Source of the DNA: Spirochaetia bacterium
GTDB lineage: Bacteria; Spirochaetota; Leptospiria; Leptospirales; Leptonemataceae
Length of the DNA: 34,100 bases
Direction of reading: 5' to 3'
Assembly (NCBI GenBank): GCA_021413825.1
Contig: JAIOPQ010000016.1
Location: 1-34,100, forward strand
The translations under genes and the position numbers were made by a program. Shown here piece after piece: positions 7,965 through 15,785 of this stretch. The notes beneath the pieces were generated by a model. That model made no database searches. It saw only the letters and a program-made list of their open reading frames with translations, and was not told the origin of the DNA. Numbering within the stretch: position 1 is the first letter of the stretch; each line of letters begins with the position of its first letter.

Positions 7965-8872
7965 AAAAGTATCAGCTCGCACAACTCATTTCAGATTTTG
8001 AAGATCGCAGACCTGAGGCCGCAGCCAGGCGACATCAGCTTCTCACTGAGATTCGCGCCAGGCCAGACAAGCGCGCCGGCGTTTTTATTGGAATTACCGG
8101 AACGCCGGGAGCCGGCAAATCCACCCTGATCGGTGCCCTTGGCACAAGACTGCTTGCAAAGAATCCAGATGTTAGAATCGCAGTAGTCGCAATCGATCCG
8201 TCGAGCGAAGTATCGGGCGGAGCGCTGTTGGGCGACCGCACGCGCGTCAGGTTTCCAATCGATGAAGCACGACTATTCTTTAGAAGCCAGGCATCTGACC
8301 GTCAGCTGGGAGGAATGAGTCCAAGTACATTCCAGGTTTGCAGATTGCTTCATTATTTTTTTGACATTGTAATCATTGAAACAGTTGGAATCGGACAGAA
8401 CGAAATCGAAATCCAGAAGCTTGCAGATCGTGTTTACTTGATTTTACAACCGTTAGCCGGCGATCAGGTGCAGTTCTTAAAGGCAGGCATCATGGAAATC
8501 CCCCAGGTATTCGTTCTAAACAAATCTGACGAGGAAGAGGCGGCACGGAAGAGCTACTATGCGCTGCGTGCAAGTCTACAGTTTGTTCGACCGGGCGAAG
8601 AAGATCGTATTAAGATTATCAGGACCAGCGGGATCACAGGAGCTGGCCTGGATGAACTAACAGATGATATACTTGCATTCAGAAATGATTCGAACGACCC
8701 GGAAGGCGCGCTGCGCGAAAAGGAAGTTCGGTATTTTACTCAGTGGGTAAGCGAAGAATTTGGTCGCAATGGGAAACGGACTCTTGAAGAGCTGGGCGGG
8801 GCCAGCGCTTTTTTAAATCAAAACGGCGATTTTGATCTGGCGCAAAAAGACTTCCTTACGCGCATTTCCTGA
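7961..8872 (+). CDS. meaB: MeaB/ArgK family mutase-associated GTPase, apparent ATA start
   Basis: A G3E GTPase of about 303 aa that loads and protects the cobalamin cofactor of acyl-CoA mutases. Seen: Walker A GTPGAGKST (residues 47-55), VVAIDPSSEVSGGALLGDRTRV, Walker B region DIVIIETVGIGQNE, and the guanine motif LNKSD. The frame reads back in phase with no ATG, GTG, TTG or CTG before Walker A. It reaches ATA at 7961-7963, which overlaps the mutase TAG (ATAG) and sits 8-10 nt after an AAGGAG ribosome site. Upstream of that the frame reaches a stop with no standard start. From the TTG at 8228 alone the protein would lack its P-loop. Initiation at AUA with translational coupling is my reading; a base error in an ATG is the alternative. 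Confidence 0.85.
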   Translation: MEKYQLAQLISDFEDRRPEAAARRHQLLTEIRARPDKRAGVFIGITGTPGAGKSTLIGALGTRLLAKNPDVRIAVVAIDPSSEVSGGALLGDRTRVRFPIDEARLFFRSQASDRQLGGMSPSTFQVCRLLHYFFDIVIIETVGIGQNEIEIQKLADRVYLILQPLAGDQVQFLKAGIMEIPQVFVLNKSDEEEAARKSYYALRASLQFVRPGEEDRIKIIRTSGITGAGLDELTDDILAFRNDSNDPEGALREKEVRYFTQWVSEEFGRNGKRTLEELGGASAFLNQNGDFDLAQKDFLTRIS

Positions 8873-8874
8873 AT

Positions 8875-8919
8875 AAGACTCGCACCAGATTCGGTGTAGC
8901 TGCCCTACGGGTCAGTCTT
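8875..8919 (+). other. Possible RNA fold after meaB
   Basis: AAGACT (8875-8880) pairs with AGTCTT (8914-8919). Between them lie CACC-6-GGTG (8883-8896) and an overlapping GTAG-5-CTAC (8896-8908). There is no T-tract, so it is not a standard terminator. The stems are short and could be chance. Confidence 0.2.
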
Positions 8920-8950
8920 CTGATGCAGATCCCTGGGGAATTTCTCCCTA

Positions 8951-8979
8951 TTGTGAGCTGCTCGATTCTGTGTGATACT
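8951..8979 (+). promoter_or_regulatory. Probable promoter of the FG-GAP/two-component gene run
   Basis: TTGTGA (8951-8956), a 17-bp spacer and GATACT (8974-8979), preceded by an extended -10 TGT (8971-8973). Transcription would begin near 8986, next to the ATG at 8987 that has no Shine-Dalgarno, so the mRNA may be leaderless. Confidence 0.42.
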
Positions 8980-8987
8980 CAGTATCA
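8973..8987. promoter_or_regulatory. Perfect inverted repeat over -10 and start of the FG-GAP gene
   Basis: TGATACT-C-AGTATCA is a perfect 7-1-7 inverted repeat. It covers the proposed -10 box and touches the A of the ATG. It could be an operator, or a small hairpin if transcribed from further upstream. Confidence 0.4.
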
Positions 8988-10750
8988 TGCAAGCGCGACC
9001 GCTCATTTACATACTTGGTTTGCTGGTTTCCTGCGCCAGATTTCCTGCTAACACGGCCCAACATTTGCCTGAAATACTTTTACTCCTTGGAACACAACCC
9101 GTACGCACGTCTACTCTGGTTCAAAATGATTTCAATGGCGATGGATTCGCCGATCTGGCCGTTTCTGCCACTCAGAACCAGGGTTTGGGAGCCGCAAACA
9201 AGGGGGCTGTCTATGTCTTTTACGGAAGTGCAAGCGGCATCACCTTACATCCCGAAGCTGCAACGACGTATAGCTGCACTGGCCCACCCGATTGCACAGT
9301 AATTCAAAATCCGGAAAATGAAGGGAGCGGCGGATTTGGTGAAGGGCTTGGATCAGCGGGTGATGTAAATAATGATGGATATGGAGACCTGGTTGTAGGG
9401 GCTACACGCAATCAAGGCTCTGGCACAAACGACAAGGGTGTTGCGTACGTATTCTACGGAAGCTCAACAGGACTGAAGACGCATGCTGAAAGTGCTACGC
9501 CCTACTCCTGTAGCGGGCCTCCTGATTGTAGTGTCTTTCAAAATCCAGACAACGAAGTAAACGGGTTCTTTGGGTTCAGCGTCGCGGGAGCGGGTGATGT
9601 CAACAGGGATGGCTTTGCTGACGTCATAGTCGGTGCGGTTTTGAATACAGCTGCCGACATTGGTGCCTTTTACATATTCTACGGAACGTCAGGCGGTATT
9701 ACCAATCATCCTTCAAGCGCTACGCCGTATGCGTGCAGCGGTCCTCCTGATTGTACTCTTGTTCTGAATCCCGACAATGAATCGAGCGGGAACTTCGGGT
9801 ATACGGTTTCCGGGGCAGGAGATGTAAATCGCGACGGGTACAGCGATGTACTCGTTGCCGCACTTACAAACCAGGGCACCGGTGCAAACGACAAGGGGAT
9901 AGCGTATGTTTTCTATGGAAGTGCAAGCGGCATTACCCAGCACTCCCTTGCATCAACTACATATCCGTGCAATGGTCCCCCGGATTGTACAGCCATACAA
10001 AATCCTGAAAATCAGGCGGGTACTTATTTTGGAAACGGCCTATCAGCTGCAGGTGATGTAAATCGCGATGGGTATGGCGATGTGATCATAGGAGGCTTTC
10101 AGAATGAAGGTTCCGGCGTTGCTGACAAAGGCGTTGCATATGTCTTCTATGGAAGTGCAAACGGTGTAACCTCGCATCCCGGCGACGCAACACCATATTC
10201 ATGCAATGGCCCGCCTGATTGCACAACCATTCAGAATCCTGATAACGAATCACAGGGCTACTTTGGCTACGATGTAACAGGCGGCGCAGATCTAAATCAG
10301 GATGGCTACGACGACGTTGCAATTTCAGCCTATCAGAATCAGGGCGCAGGCAACGGCAATAAAGGCATGGCGTATGTTTTCTTTGGCGCATCCACTGGCA
10401 TTACTCTGCACGTTGCCGATGCAAATCCGTACTCATGCAGTGGCGCACCGGATTGTGTTGCAATACAGAATCCTGACGATGAAATCTCAGGCTCGTTTGG
10501 CTACAGTCTTTCATTCGTGGGAGATATAAACAAAGACGGAAGACCTGATCTTGCTGTGGGGGGGTACAAAAACCAGGGCCCTGGAATTGCCGACAAGGGT
10601 TCAGCATACCTGTTCTTTGGAACGTCAACCGGAATCACGTCGCATCCAAGCAACGCCACACCTTACACATGTTCTGGATCCCCCGACTGTAGCATCGTTC
10701 AAAATCCGGACAACGAAAGCCAGGGTTACTTTGGATTTCGGGTGCGATGA
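8987..10750 (+). CDS. FG-GAP repeat lipoprotein, seven-unit beta-propeller
   Basis: A 587-aa exported protein. The start MQARPLIYILGLLVSCARF is a lipoprotein signal with lipobox LVSC, so it should be membrane-anchored and may be surface exposed. The rest is seven FG-GAP (integrin-alpha-like) units of 75-78 aa. Each has a calcium-type loop such as DVNRDGYGD, a strand pair GVAYVFYGSASG, and a Cys-bearing YSC-x-GPPDC segment followed by QNPDNE and FG. The first unit lacks the FG strand and the last ends with it (QGYFGFRVR), as expected for ring closure of a seven-bladed propeller. The GTG at 8972 is an alternative start, adding five residues. It ends 6 nt before a response regulator gene, so it is probably in that operon. 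Confidence 0.88.
   Translation: MQARPLIYILGLLVSCARFPANTAQHLPEILLLLGTQPVRTSTLVQNDFNGDGFADLAVSATQNQGLGAANKGAVYVFYGSASGITLHPEAATTYSCTGPPDCTVIQNPENEGSGGFGEGLGSAGDVNNDGYGDLVVGATRNQGSGTNDKGVAYVFYGSSTGLKTHAESATPYSCSGPPDCSVFQNPDNEVNGFFGFSVAGAGDVNRDGFADVIVGAVLNTAADIGAFYIFYGTSGGITNHPSSATPYACSGPPDCTLVLNPDNESSGNFGYTVSGAGDVNRDGYSDVLVAALTNQGTGANDKGIAYVFYGSASGITQHSLASTTYPCNGPPDCTAIQNPENQAGTYFGNGLSAAGDVNRDGYGDVIIGGFQNEGSGVADKGVAYVFYGSANGVTSHPGDATPYSCNGPPDCTTIQNPDNESQGYFGYDVTGGADLNQDGYDDVAISAYQNQGAGNGNKGMAYVFFGASTGITLHVADANPYSCSGAPDCVAIQNPDDEISGSFGYSLSFVGDINKDGRPDLAVGGYKNQGPGIADKGSAYLFFGTSTGITSHPSNATPYTCSGSPDCSIVQNPDNESQGYFGFRVR
9128..10747 (+). repeat. Seven coding repeats, period 234 bp
   Basis: The calcium-loop GAT codon recurs at 9128, 9362, 9596, 9821, 10055, 10289 and 10523. 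Spacing is exactly 234 bp (78 codons) except once, where it is 225 bp because the third unit lacks three residues. Conserved subsegments, such as the CSGPPDC and NPDNE parts, remain similar at DNA level, so the array could recombine. Confidence 0.92.
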
Positions 10751-10756
10751 GTTGAC

Positions 10757-11491
10757 ATGATACATGCAATCGAACAGAATAGACTGGATGAATCGGTCAT
10801 TGAGGAACTCAAAGTGAGTCTAAGAAATGCAAATCCAGAAGGTTATACAATTTCACTAATCGAAGACAATCCTGATTTTACGGTTAGACTCAAGAGCCTC
10901 TTCAAGCGGGCAGCAGATTTTATTTTACTCGATCACTATGCAAGCGCTGAGGATGCGTTGCGCAACCTGCCTCGTCGCCCACCCAATCTGCTTCTTGTAG
11001 ACATGGATCTACCTGGAATGCACGGTTCAGAATGCGTTCGTCTACTTCGCACGGAAAGCAAATTTGACTCAATGCGAATTGTAGCCCTTACGATTTTTGA
11101 GAATGAAGAATTGATTCTCCGCTGCCTGGGTTACGGAGCAAATGGATATCTGCTAAAGGACATTTCACCCGATCTGCTTCTGGCTGAACTTCGCGTGGCA
11201 GCCCTCGGTGGAGCCGCGATGACTCAATCCATTGCAGCGCGAATCCTGAACGCAAGACTGAAGCCAGAACCAAGTACTGCATTTCAAAATCCGCTCACCG
11301 AACGCGAAACACAGGTAATCAATCTGATTTCACTTGGAATTACCTACGCTGAAGTCGCACAAGAGCTCAAACTCAGCCTGCACACAATTCGTAGCCATAT
11401 TGAAAATATCTATGCAAAACTCAAAGTCACAAGTAAATCTGCTGCCTTGAAGCGAGGTCGCGAACTGGGTGTTGTTCCTTCACAGAATTAG
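10757..11491 (+). CDS. NarL/FixJ-type response regulator
   Basis: A 244-aa two-domain regulator. After an unusual N-terminal extension of about 30 residues comes a receiver domain: acidic pair ED (36-37), phosphoacceptor Asp82 in LLLVDMDLPGMHG, Thr in VALT and Lys in GYLLKD. The C-terminal LuxR-type helix-turn-helix is clear: LTERETQVINLISLGITYAEVA, then LSLHTIRSHIENIYAKLKV. It should be phosphorylated by the kinase gene that overlaps its 3' end by 23 nt, and act as a DNA-binding activator or repressor. The ATG is 6 nt after the FG-GAP stop, so all three genes look co-transcribed. Targets are not visible. Confidence 0.9.
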   Translation: MIHAIEQNRLDESVIEELKVSLRNANPEGYTISLIEDNPDFTVRLKSLFKRAADFILLDHYASAEDALRNLPRRPPNLLLVDMDLPGMHGSECVRLLRTESKFDSMRIVALTIFENEELILRCLGYGANGYLLKDISPDLLLAELRVAALGGAAMTQSIAARILNARLKPEPSTAFQNPLTERETQVINLISLGITYAEVAQELKLSLHTIRSHIENIYAKLKVTSKSAALKRGRELGVVPSQN

Positions 11492-13265
11492 ACTCTGCGC
11501 GTTAGGCGCTTTGCTTCCCACTGCTCTCCTGGCCCTTGAGCCCATCCAGCTTTCTACCAGTGAAACCGCGCATTCGCTTGGGCTTTCGCTGGATATTCTG
11601 GAAGATGCAACGCAAAACCTCACTATTGATGCAGTCCGCGCCGATTCATCGAATTCACTCTGGAAAACCAGCTCAAGTATTGCGCCTAACTTTGGATTTA
11701 CACCGTCAAGTATCTGGGTGCACTTTCGAGTGATAAATTCTGAACAAGAATCGCAGGAGCGAATTCTGGATATTGCATGGGATCTGCTCGATCATTTCTC
11801 AGTGTATGGATTTGCGAATCAAAAAAAGATACTTGAGACCAATCACGGTCGTGCACTGCCCTTTCATCAAAGACCCGTCGATTACCGCGAATTTGCCCTT
11901 CCACTGAAGTTTCCTCCAGGCCCAAGCGACTGGTATATGCGCTTTGAATCGACAGGTCCGTTGACACTTCCTATGACTCTGCGAACTCCTGGGAATATGA
12001 TTTCAAAAGTGGATCGATCGCTCTTCTTCTACGGGGCTATCTTTGGTATTCTTGGCATGCTTTCTGCCTACAGTCTGTTTTTGTTTTTCGCAGTTCGCGA
12101 TGGCGCCTATCTCTATTACACCCTGTTCATTCTGATTTTTGCAATCACTGAATTTCATAACAAAGGATTTGCATTTCAATACTTGCAACCGGAATGGATA
12201 TGGTCAACTGTTCGTACTTCAAGTTTGCTTCGCTGGCTTGAAGTAATTGCTGCTGCACTCTTCTATCGTTCTTTTACTGGAATTCAAATACGCAGCCCCT
12301 CTCTGGATAGAGTATTTCAGGCAATCATGCTCCTGGCTGCTCTGGGATTTGTGGCCGGATTCTTTCTTGAGATTCGCCTGGGAGACTCTATTGGAATTCT
12401 GTTTTTCTCACTTTCAGCTGTATTCACACTTATTGCATCGGCATACCTGGTATTTAAGAAAAATCGCCAGGCTACAATCTACCTGATTGCCTATACTGCA
12501 ATCATACTTGCAGGAATTGCAACTGCACTGCGCAGCCTGGGAGTCCTTCCCTTCAATGTGCTAACAAATGATACGATTTCGATTGGAGCGGTTTTCCAGG
12601 CCATGATTCTCTCACTCGGTCTGGCAGATAGATATCGCCAGGCTCGCGAAGAAACCATCGAAGCGCGGCTCAAACTCGCACACGATAGAATTGAGATCTC
12701 GCGCAATCTGCACGATGTGCTCGGTTCAGATCTAGGTGAGATAGTAATTCATTCTGAAACCGCCGAGGATGATCGCACTGAGGCAAGCCATCAAACTGTA
12801 GCATTCCTGGCGCGTAGATCCCTGAGTCACCTGCGCGACATTGTGCGACTTCTAAAAATCAACGCAGAAGACATTGAACCCCTGGATCTCTACATCAATC
12901 AATACCTCGATCGACTTCGCCTTGCTAAACGATTTGAGGTGAGCGCAGAGATTCAGAGCACGCAAAATTTGCCGGACCATTTGAACCTTCAGACCCAGAG
13001 AATTTTTCTGGAGTGGATGGCAAATGTAGTGCGCCACGCTCGTCCAAAAGGGATTCGCGTGGGATTGCGGGTAACTACGCGACGCATCACACTGTATGTT
13101 CTGGACGACGGCCTTCCGTTTTCCTGGAAGGGTGAACGCACTGGTTCTGGCCTGGCTAACATTGCAGAGCGCGCAAGAACCCTGCATGCAAGGGTTGGAT
13201 CGCGCAGATGGGCAGGAATAAACAGATTCTTCTGTCGCATTCCTCTACAACTTTCACAGGTCTGA
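11469..13265 (+). CDS. 7TM-DISM sensor histidine kinase (HisKA_3 type)
   Basis: A 598-aa membrane kinase. The start is GTG at 11469; a signal-like helix covers residues 6-24. Residues 25-175 are an extracytoplasmic beta-domain like 7TMR-DISMED2 (FTPSSIWVHFRVIN, then DWYMRFESTGPLTLPMTL), which often binds carbohydrate or similar ligands. Seven membrane helices follow (about 185-388). The cytoplasmic part has the NarX-like dimerisation box ISRNLHDVLGSDLGEI with phospho-His415, then an ATPase domain with N519 in MANVVRHAR, DDG (546-548) and GSGLANIAERAR. It overlaps the response regulator and is the natural partner. The periplasmic domain could sense a cell-surface ligand, perhaps through the FG-GAP lipoprotein; that link is inference. 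Confidence 0.9.
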   Translation: MLFLHRIRLCALGALLPTALLALEPIQLSTSETAHSLGLSLDILEDATQNLTIDAVRADSSNSLWKTSSSIAPNFGFTPSSIWVHFRVINSEQESQERILDIAWDLLDHFSVYGFANQKKILETNHGRALPFHQRPVDYREFALPLKFPPGPSDWYMRFESTGPLTLPMTLRTPGNMISKVDRSLFFYGAIFGILGMLSAYSLFLFFAVRDGAYLYYTLFILIFAITEFHNKGFAFQYLQPEWIWSTVRTSSLLRWLEVIAAALFYRSFTGIQIRSPSLDRVFQAIMLLAALGFVAGFFLEIRLGDSIGILFFSLSAVFTLIASAYLVFKKNRQATIYLIAYTAIILAGIATALRSLGVLPFNVLTNDTISIGAVFQAMILSLGLADRYRQAREETIEARLKLAHDRIEISRNLHDVLGSDLGEIVIHSETAEDDRTEASHQTVAFLARRSLSHLRDIVRLLKINAEDIEPLDLYINQYLDRLRLAKRFEVSAEIQSTQNLPDHLNLQTQRIFLEWMANVVRHARPKGIRVGLRVTTRRITLYVLDDGLPFSWKGERTGSGLANIAERARTLHARVGSRRWAGINRFFCRIPLQLSQV

Positions 13266-13279
13266 ACTAAGGGTCGTTT

Positions 13280-14020
13280 ATGCGGATCGATTTTTTTGAA
13301 GAGTTTCCATCGTCTGTGGCCTTTGCACCTGCTAAATGGATCGATTTCCCATCGCTTGTCTACATTGCAGCGCCTGACCTGGAATCGTACTACCGTCAAG
13401 CGGCATCACTCAAAGCGGTTAACCCGGATGTAACGACAGGATACTGGCCCCTGTTACCAAAAAGCTACTGGATTTCTCCGTTCTCTTTTCCTGGTGAATT
13501 GAATTCGATTCTGGATGAACTTGCCCGGGCTTGCCCCATGGATGTATTGCTCGATCTGGAATTGCCCATCCAGAAACCGGAGCTCGCTTTTAGAAACGCC
13601 CACTACTTTTTTTCGAATCGACGCATGATCAGGAAAATTCTTAAACTTCCGCATAGATTCCTGTTAGCAGAGTATCCGGCGATCGGATGGATGAGTCAGA
13701 AACTTCTTCAGGGGCTCGGCATCTCTTATCCGGAGCATGAATCCTGCGTTATGTATTATACAAGCATGATCAGGAGCGTGCGGCTAAGGAATTGGATGCA
13801 GGAATCGATCCGATCGCGCGCAAAACGGGGTCAGAAAACGGTGGGACTGGGTTGTCTTTCAAAAGGGATACTGGGCACGGAACCGATTATTGAAAATGCC
13901 GGTCTAAGCAAAGACATCCATTTCCTTGATTCGGTTGGCTGTACGCGGGCCGTAATTTTTCAACTGAACGGACTTGATCAGAAATACGCCGAAACACTGC
14001 GTCTTGCGAATAAAATATAG
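13280..14020 (+). CDS. Conserved-looking protein of unknown function
   Basis: A 246-aa protein beginning MRIDFFEEFPSSVAFAPAKW, with an AAGGG site 7 nt before the ATG. It lies 14 nt after the kinase stop, so is probably in the same operon. There is no signal peptide or membrane segment. Strands and helices alternate (LVYIAAPDLESYYRQAASL, MDVLLDLELPI, FLLAEYPAIGWMSQKLLQGLG, KTVGLGCLSKGILGTEPII, RAVIFQLNGL), which suggests a TIM-barrel-like fold with acidic residues at strand ends. That is my inference. I do not recognise a named family. The context suggests a role tied to the two-component system, possibly handling a ligand or polymer. Confidence 0.75.
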   Translation: MRIDFFEEFPSSVAFAPAKWIDFPSLVYIAAPDLESYYRQAASLKAVNPDVTTGYWPLLPKSYWISPFSFPGELNSILDELARACPMDVLLDLELPIQKPELAFRNAHYFFSNRRMIRKILKLPHRFLLAEYPAIGWMSQKLLQGLGISYPEHESCVMYYTSMIRSVRLRNWMQESIRSRAKRGQKTVGLGCLSKGILGTEPIIENAGLSKDIHFLDSVGCTRAVIFQLNGLDQKYAETLRLANKI

Positions 14021-14050
14021 CAATGTAACCCACCGGTAAAAAATCAGGTT

Positions 14051-15724
14051 ATGCAACTCTTTCGCAGGCTTGCGATCCTATTCACCGCTCTATTTTTGAC
14101 GACTGTCTACGCACAGGACCCGGTTGGCCCTGTGCAGGATGAAATCAAATCGGACGCAGGTGACACATCACAGCCAACCCTGGAAAAAACTCAAAAACCA
14201 AAACCGGTCGAACCTACTACCAGTGCGACTCCTGAGACGTACGGGAAACTACCTCTTGGTCCGGATGGAAAGCCTCTCCCTCTTTCGCTGGAGCAAATCG
14301 TTAAGATGGTGCTTGAGAACAACAACCTTGTTAGAATTCAGCAATTAGAAATTCTCAAATCTGATACGGAGCTCATGAAGGATGAATCAAAGTATGCACC
14401 AAAGGTTGGTGGAGCATACGAAGGATATCAGAAGAAGGACAAGTCTACACCAGGCACTCTCTTCTCCGGAGACAAAGTCTACCAGGATAAATATTCTGCG
14501 TATGTAAATAAGCTCTTTAGTTCCGGAACTTACTTTCAGATTGAAGCATCTGATACTCGATTTGATTCAAACGCAGGCGAGTCTATCGCCGCAGCGGGTA
14601 CTGTTCTGGCCCAACTTGCTCAACCTCCTTTGCACACAAGTGCCCTTACGTTTACTCTGCGTCAGGAACTCATGAAGAATGCTTTTGGTTACAGCCAGCG
14701 CCGCATCAACGATATCTCCAGGAATAAATCTATAATTCAACGCGAAGAGCTAACCCTGCAACTTTCGCAACTGGTTGTAAAGACCATGGTGGATTACTGG
14801 TCGCTTGCGATCGCAGAAGAAAACGTTCGCACTGCGGAATTGCTTCTAACTAATACACGCAACATTCGCGACATCACGTATGGAAAAACAAACCTTGGGC
14901 TTGCAGAAGGATTTGAAACGAATCAATGGAATGCGCTTACCGTTCAGGCTGAAAATCAGCTTGCTGGGGCAATTCTTGATCGCAACAGCAAGAAACGCGA
15001 AATACTTAGAACATTGAACCTGGATCCTACGCTCGATTTGAAAGGTGCTGGAAATCTAGAAGATAAACTTCCTACAGACATTGATGAAAGTCGCGATATT
15101 GGAATGGCAAAAAAAACAAGGCCTGACCTTCGCAACATCAGACTTCAGATGGAAAACGCACAGTATGCCTCGGACATAGCAAATAACGGTGCGCTTCCTT
15201 CCATGTCGGTGGCAGGGAAATATGCAAGCCGGGACAATGGTCGTCATGCCAGAACAGCCTGGAATGAAGTTCCAAACGGAACGTATCCGGAATCCGGGGT
15301 CGAGTTCAGGGTTGAAATGCCGCTCTGGGACGATGGAAACCGCGTAGATATTAGAAATGCAAAGATTGCCCAGAAGCAACTTTTGATTCAGCAACGCGAA
15401 CTGGAGCGTCAAATTGAAGATGAAATTCGTGATGGCTGGGATCGTATCAAAACAGCGCATGAAGCATTGAAACGCGCACAGGCCGGTGTTGAGCAGATGA
15501 CCTATTTCTACGGTGGGTTGCTTGTGCGCTATCGCCAGGGACGATTCACGGCAGTCGCAGTAAAAAACGCACTCGATTCGCTTGTTCAATCACAACTTGC
15601 ACTAACACAGGCGCGCATTAACTTCAATATTTCCCTGGTGCGCTATGAGCTTACCAGAAACACAGTATTCCAGAAGTACAACGTTGATATCAACGATGTG
15701 CTGGATCGTCTAAAAAAAGACTGA
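14051..15724 (+). CDS. TolC-like outer membrane efflux protein
   Basis: A 557-aa protein with a signal peptide (MQLFRRLAILFTALFLTTVYAQ, cleavage after about residue 21), a polar Pro/Thr/Lys-rich spacer to about residue 72, and then two OEP repeats. The first OEP domain begins LPLSLEQIVKMVLENNNLVRIQQLEI; the second has the long helices MAKKTRPDLRNIRLQMENAQ and KIAQKQLLIQQRELERQIEDEI. TolC proteins are trimeric channels across the outer membrane that work with inner-membrane pumps and adaptors, none of which is encoded nearby. It follows the unknown gene by 30 bp on the same strand and may be the last gene of the FG-GAP/two-component run. Substrate unknown. Confidence 0.87.
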   Translation: MQLFRRLAILFTALFLTTVYAQDPVGPVQDEIKSDAGDTSQPTLEKTQKPKPVEPTTSATPETYGKLPLGPDGKPLPLSLEQIVKMVLENNNLVRIQQLEILKSDTELMKDESKYAPKVGGAYEGYQKKDKSTPGTLFSGDKVYQDKYSAYVNKLFSSGTYFQIEASDTRFDSNAGESIAAAGTVLAQLAQPPLHTSALTFTLRQELMKNAFGYSQRRINDISRNKSIIQREELTLQLSQLVVKTMVDYWSLAIAEENVRTAELLLTNTRNIRDITYGKTNLGLAEGFETNQWNALTVQAENQLAGAILDRNSKKREILRTLNLDPTLDLKGAGNLEDKLPTDIDESRDIGMAKKTRPDLRNIRLQMENAQYASDIANNGALPSMSVAGKYASRDNGRHARTAWNEVPNGTYPESGVEFRVEMPLWDDGNRVDIRNAKIAQKQLLIQQRELERQIEDEIRDGWDRIKTAHEALKRAQAGVEQMTYFYGGLLVRYRQGRFTAVAVKNALDSLVQSQLALTQARINFNISLVRYELTRNTVFQKYNVDINDVLDRLKKD

Positions 15725-15766
15725 TTCGCATACTTCAAAACGACACAAACAAGCATGATTCGGACT

Positions 15767-15785
15767 TGAGGCCATCCAGGCCTCA
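15767..15785 (+). promoter_or_regulatory. Hairpin abutting the DUF2252 start codon
   Basis: TGAGGCC-ATCCA-GGCCTCA is a perfect 7-bp stem with a 5-nt loop. The last stem base is the A of the ATG at 15785. No Shine-Dalgarno is visible, so the stem could limit initiation, or it may be a weak terminator for the TolC gene (no T-tract). Confidence 0.35.

Noticed and set aside
9128-10747. CRISPR or non-coding tandem array
   Set aside because: The repeats are in frame, 234 bp long, and encode FG-GAP units.
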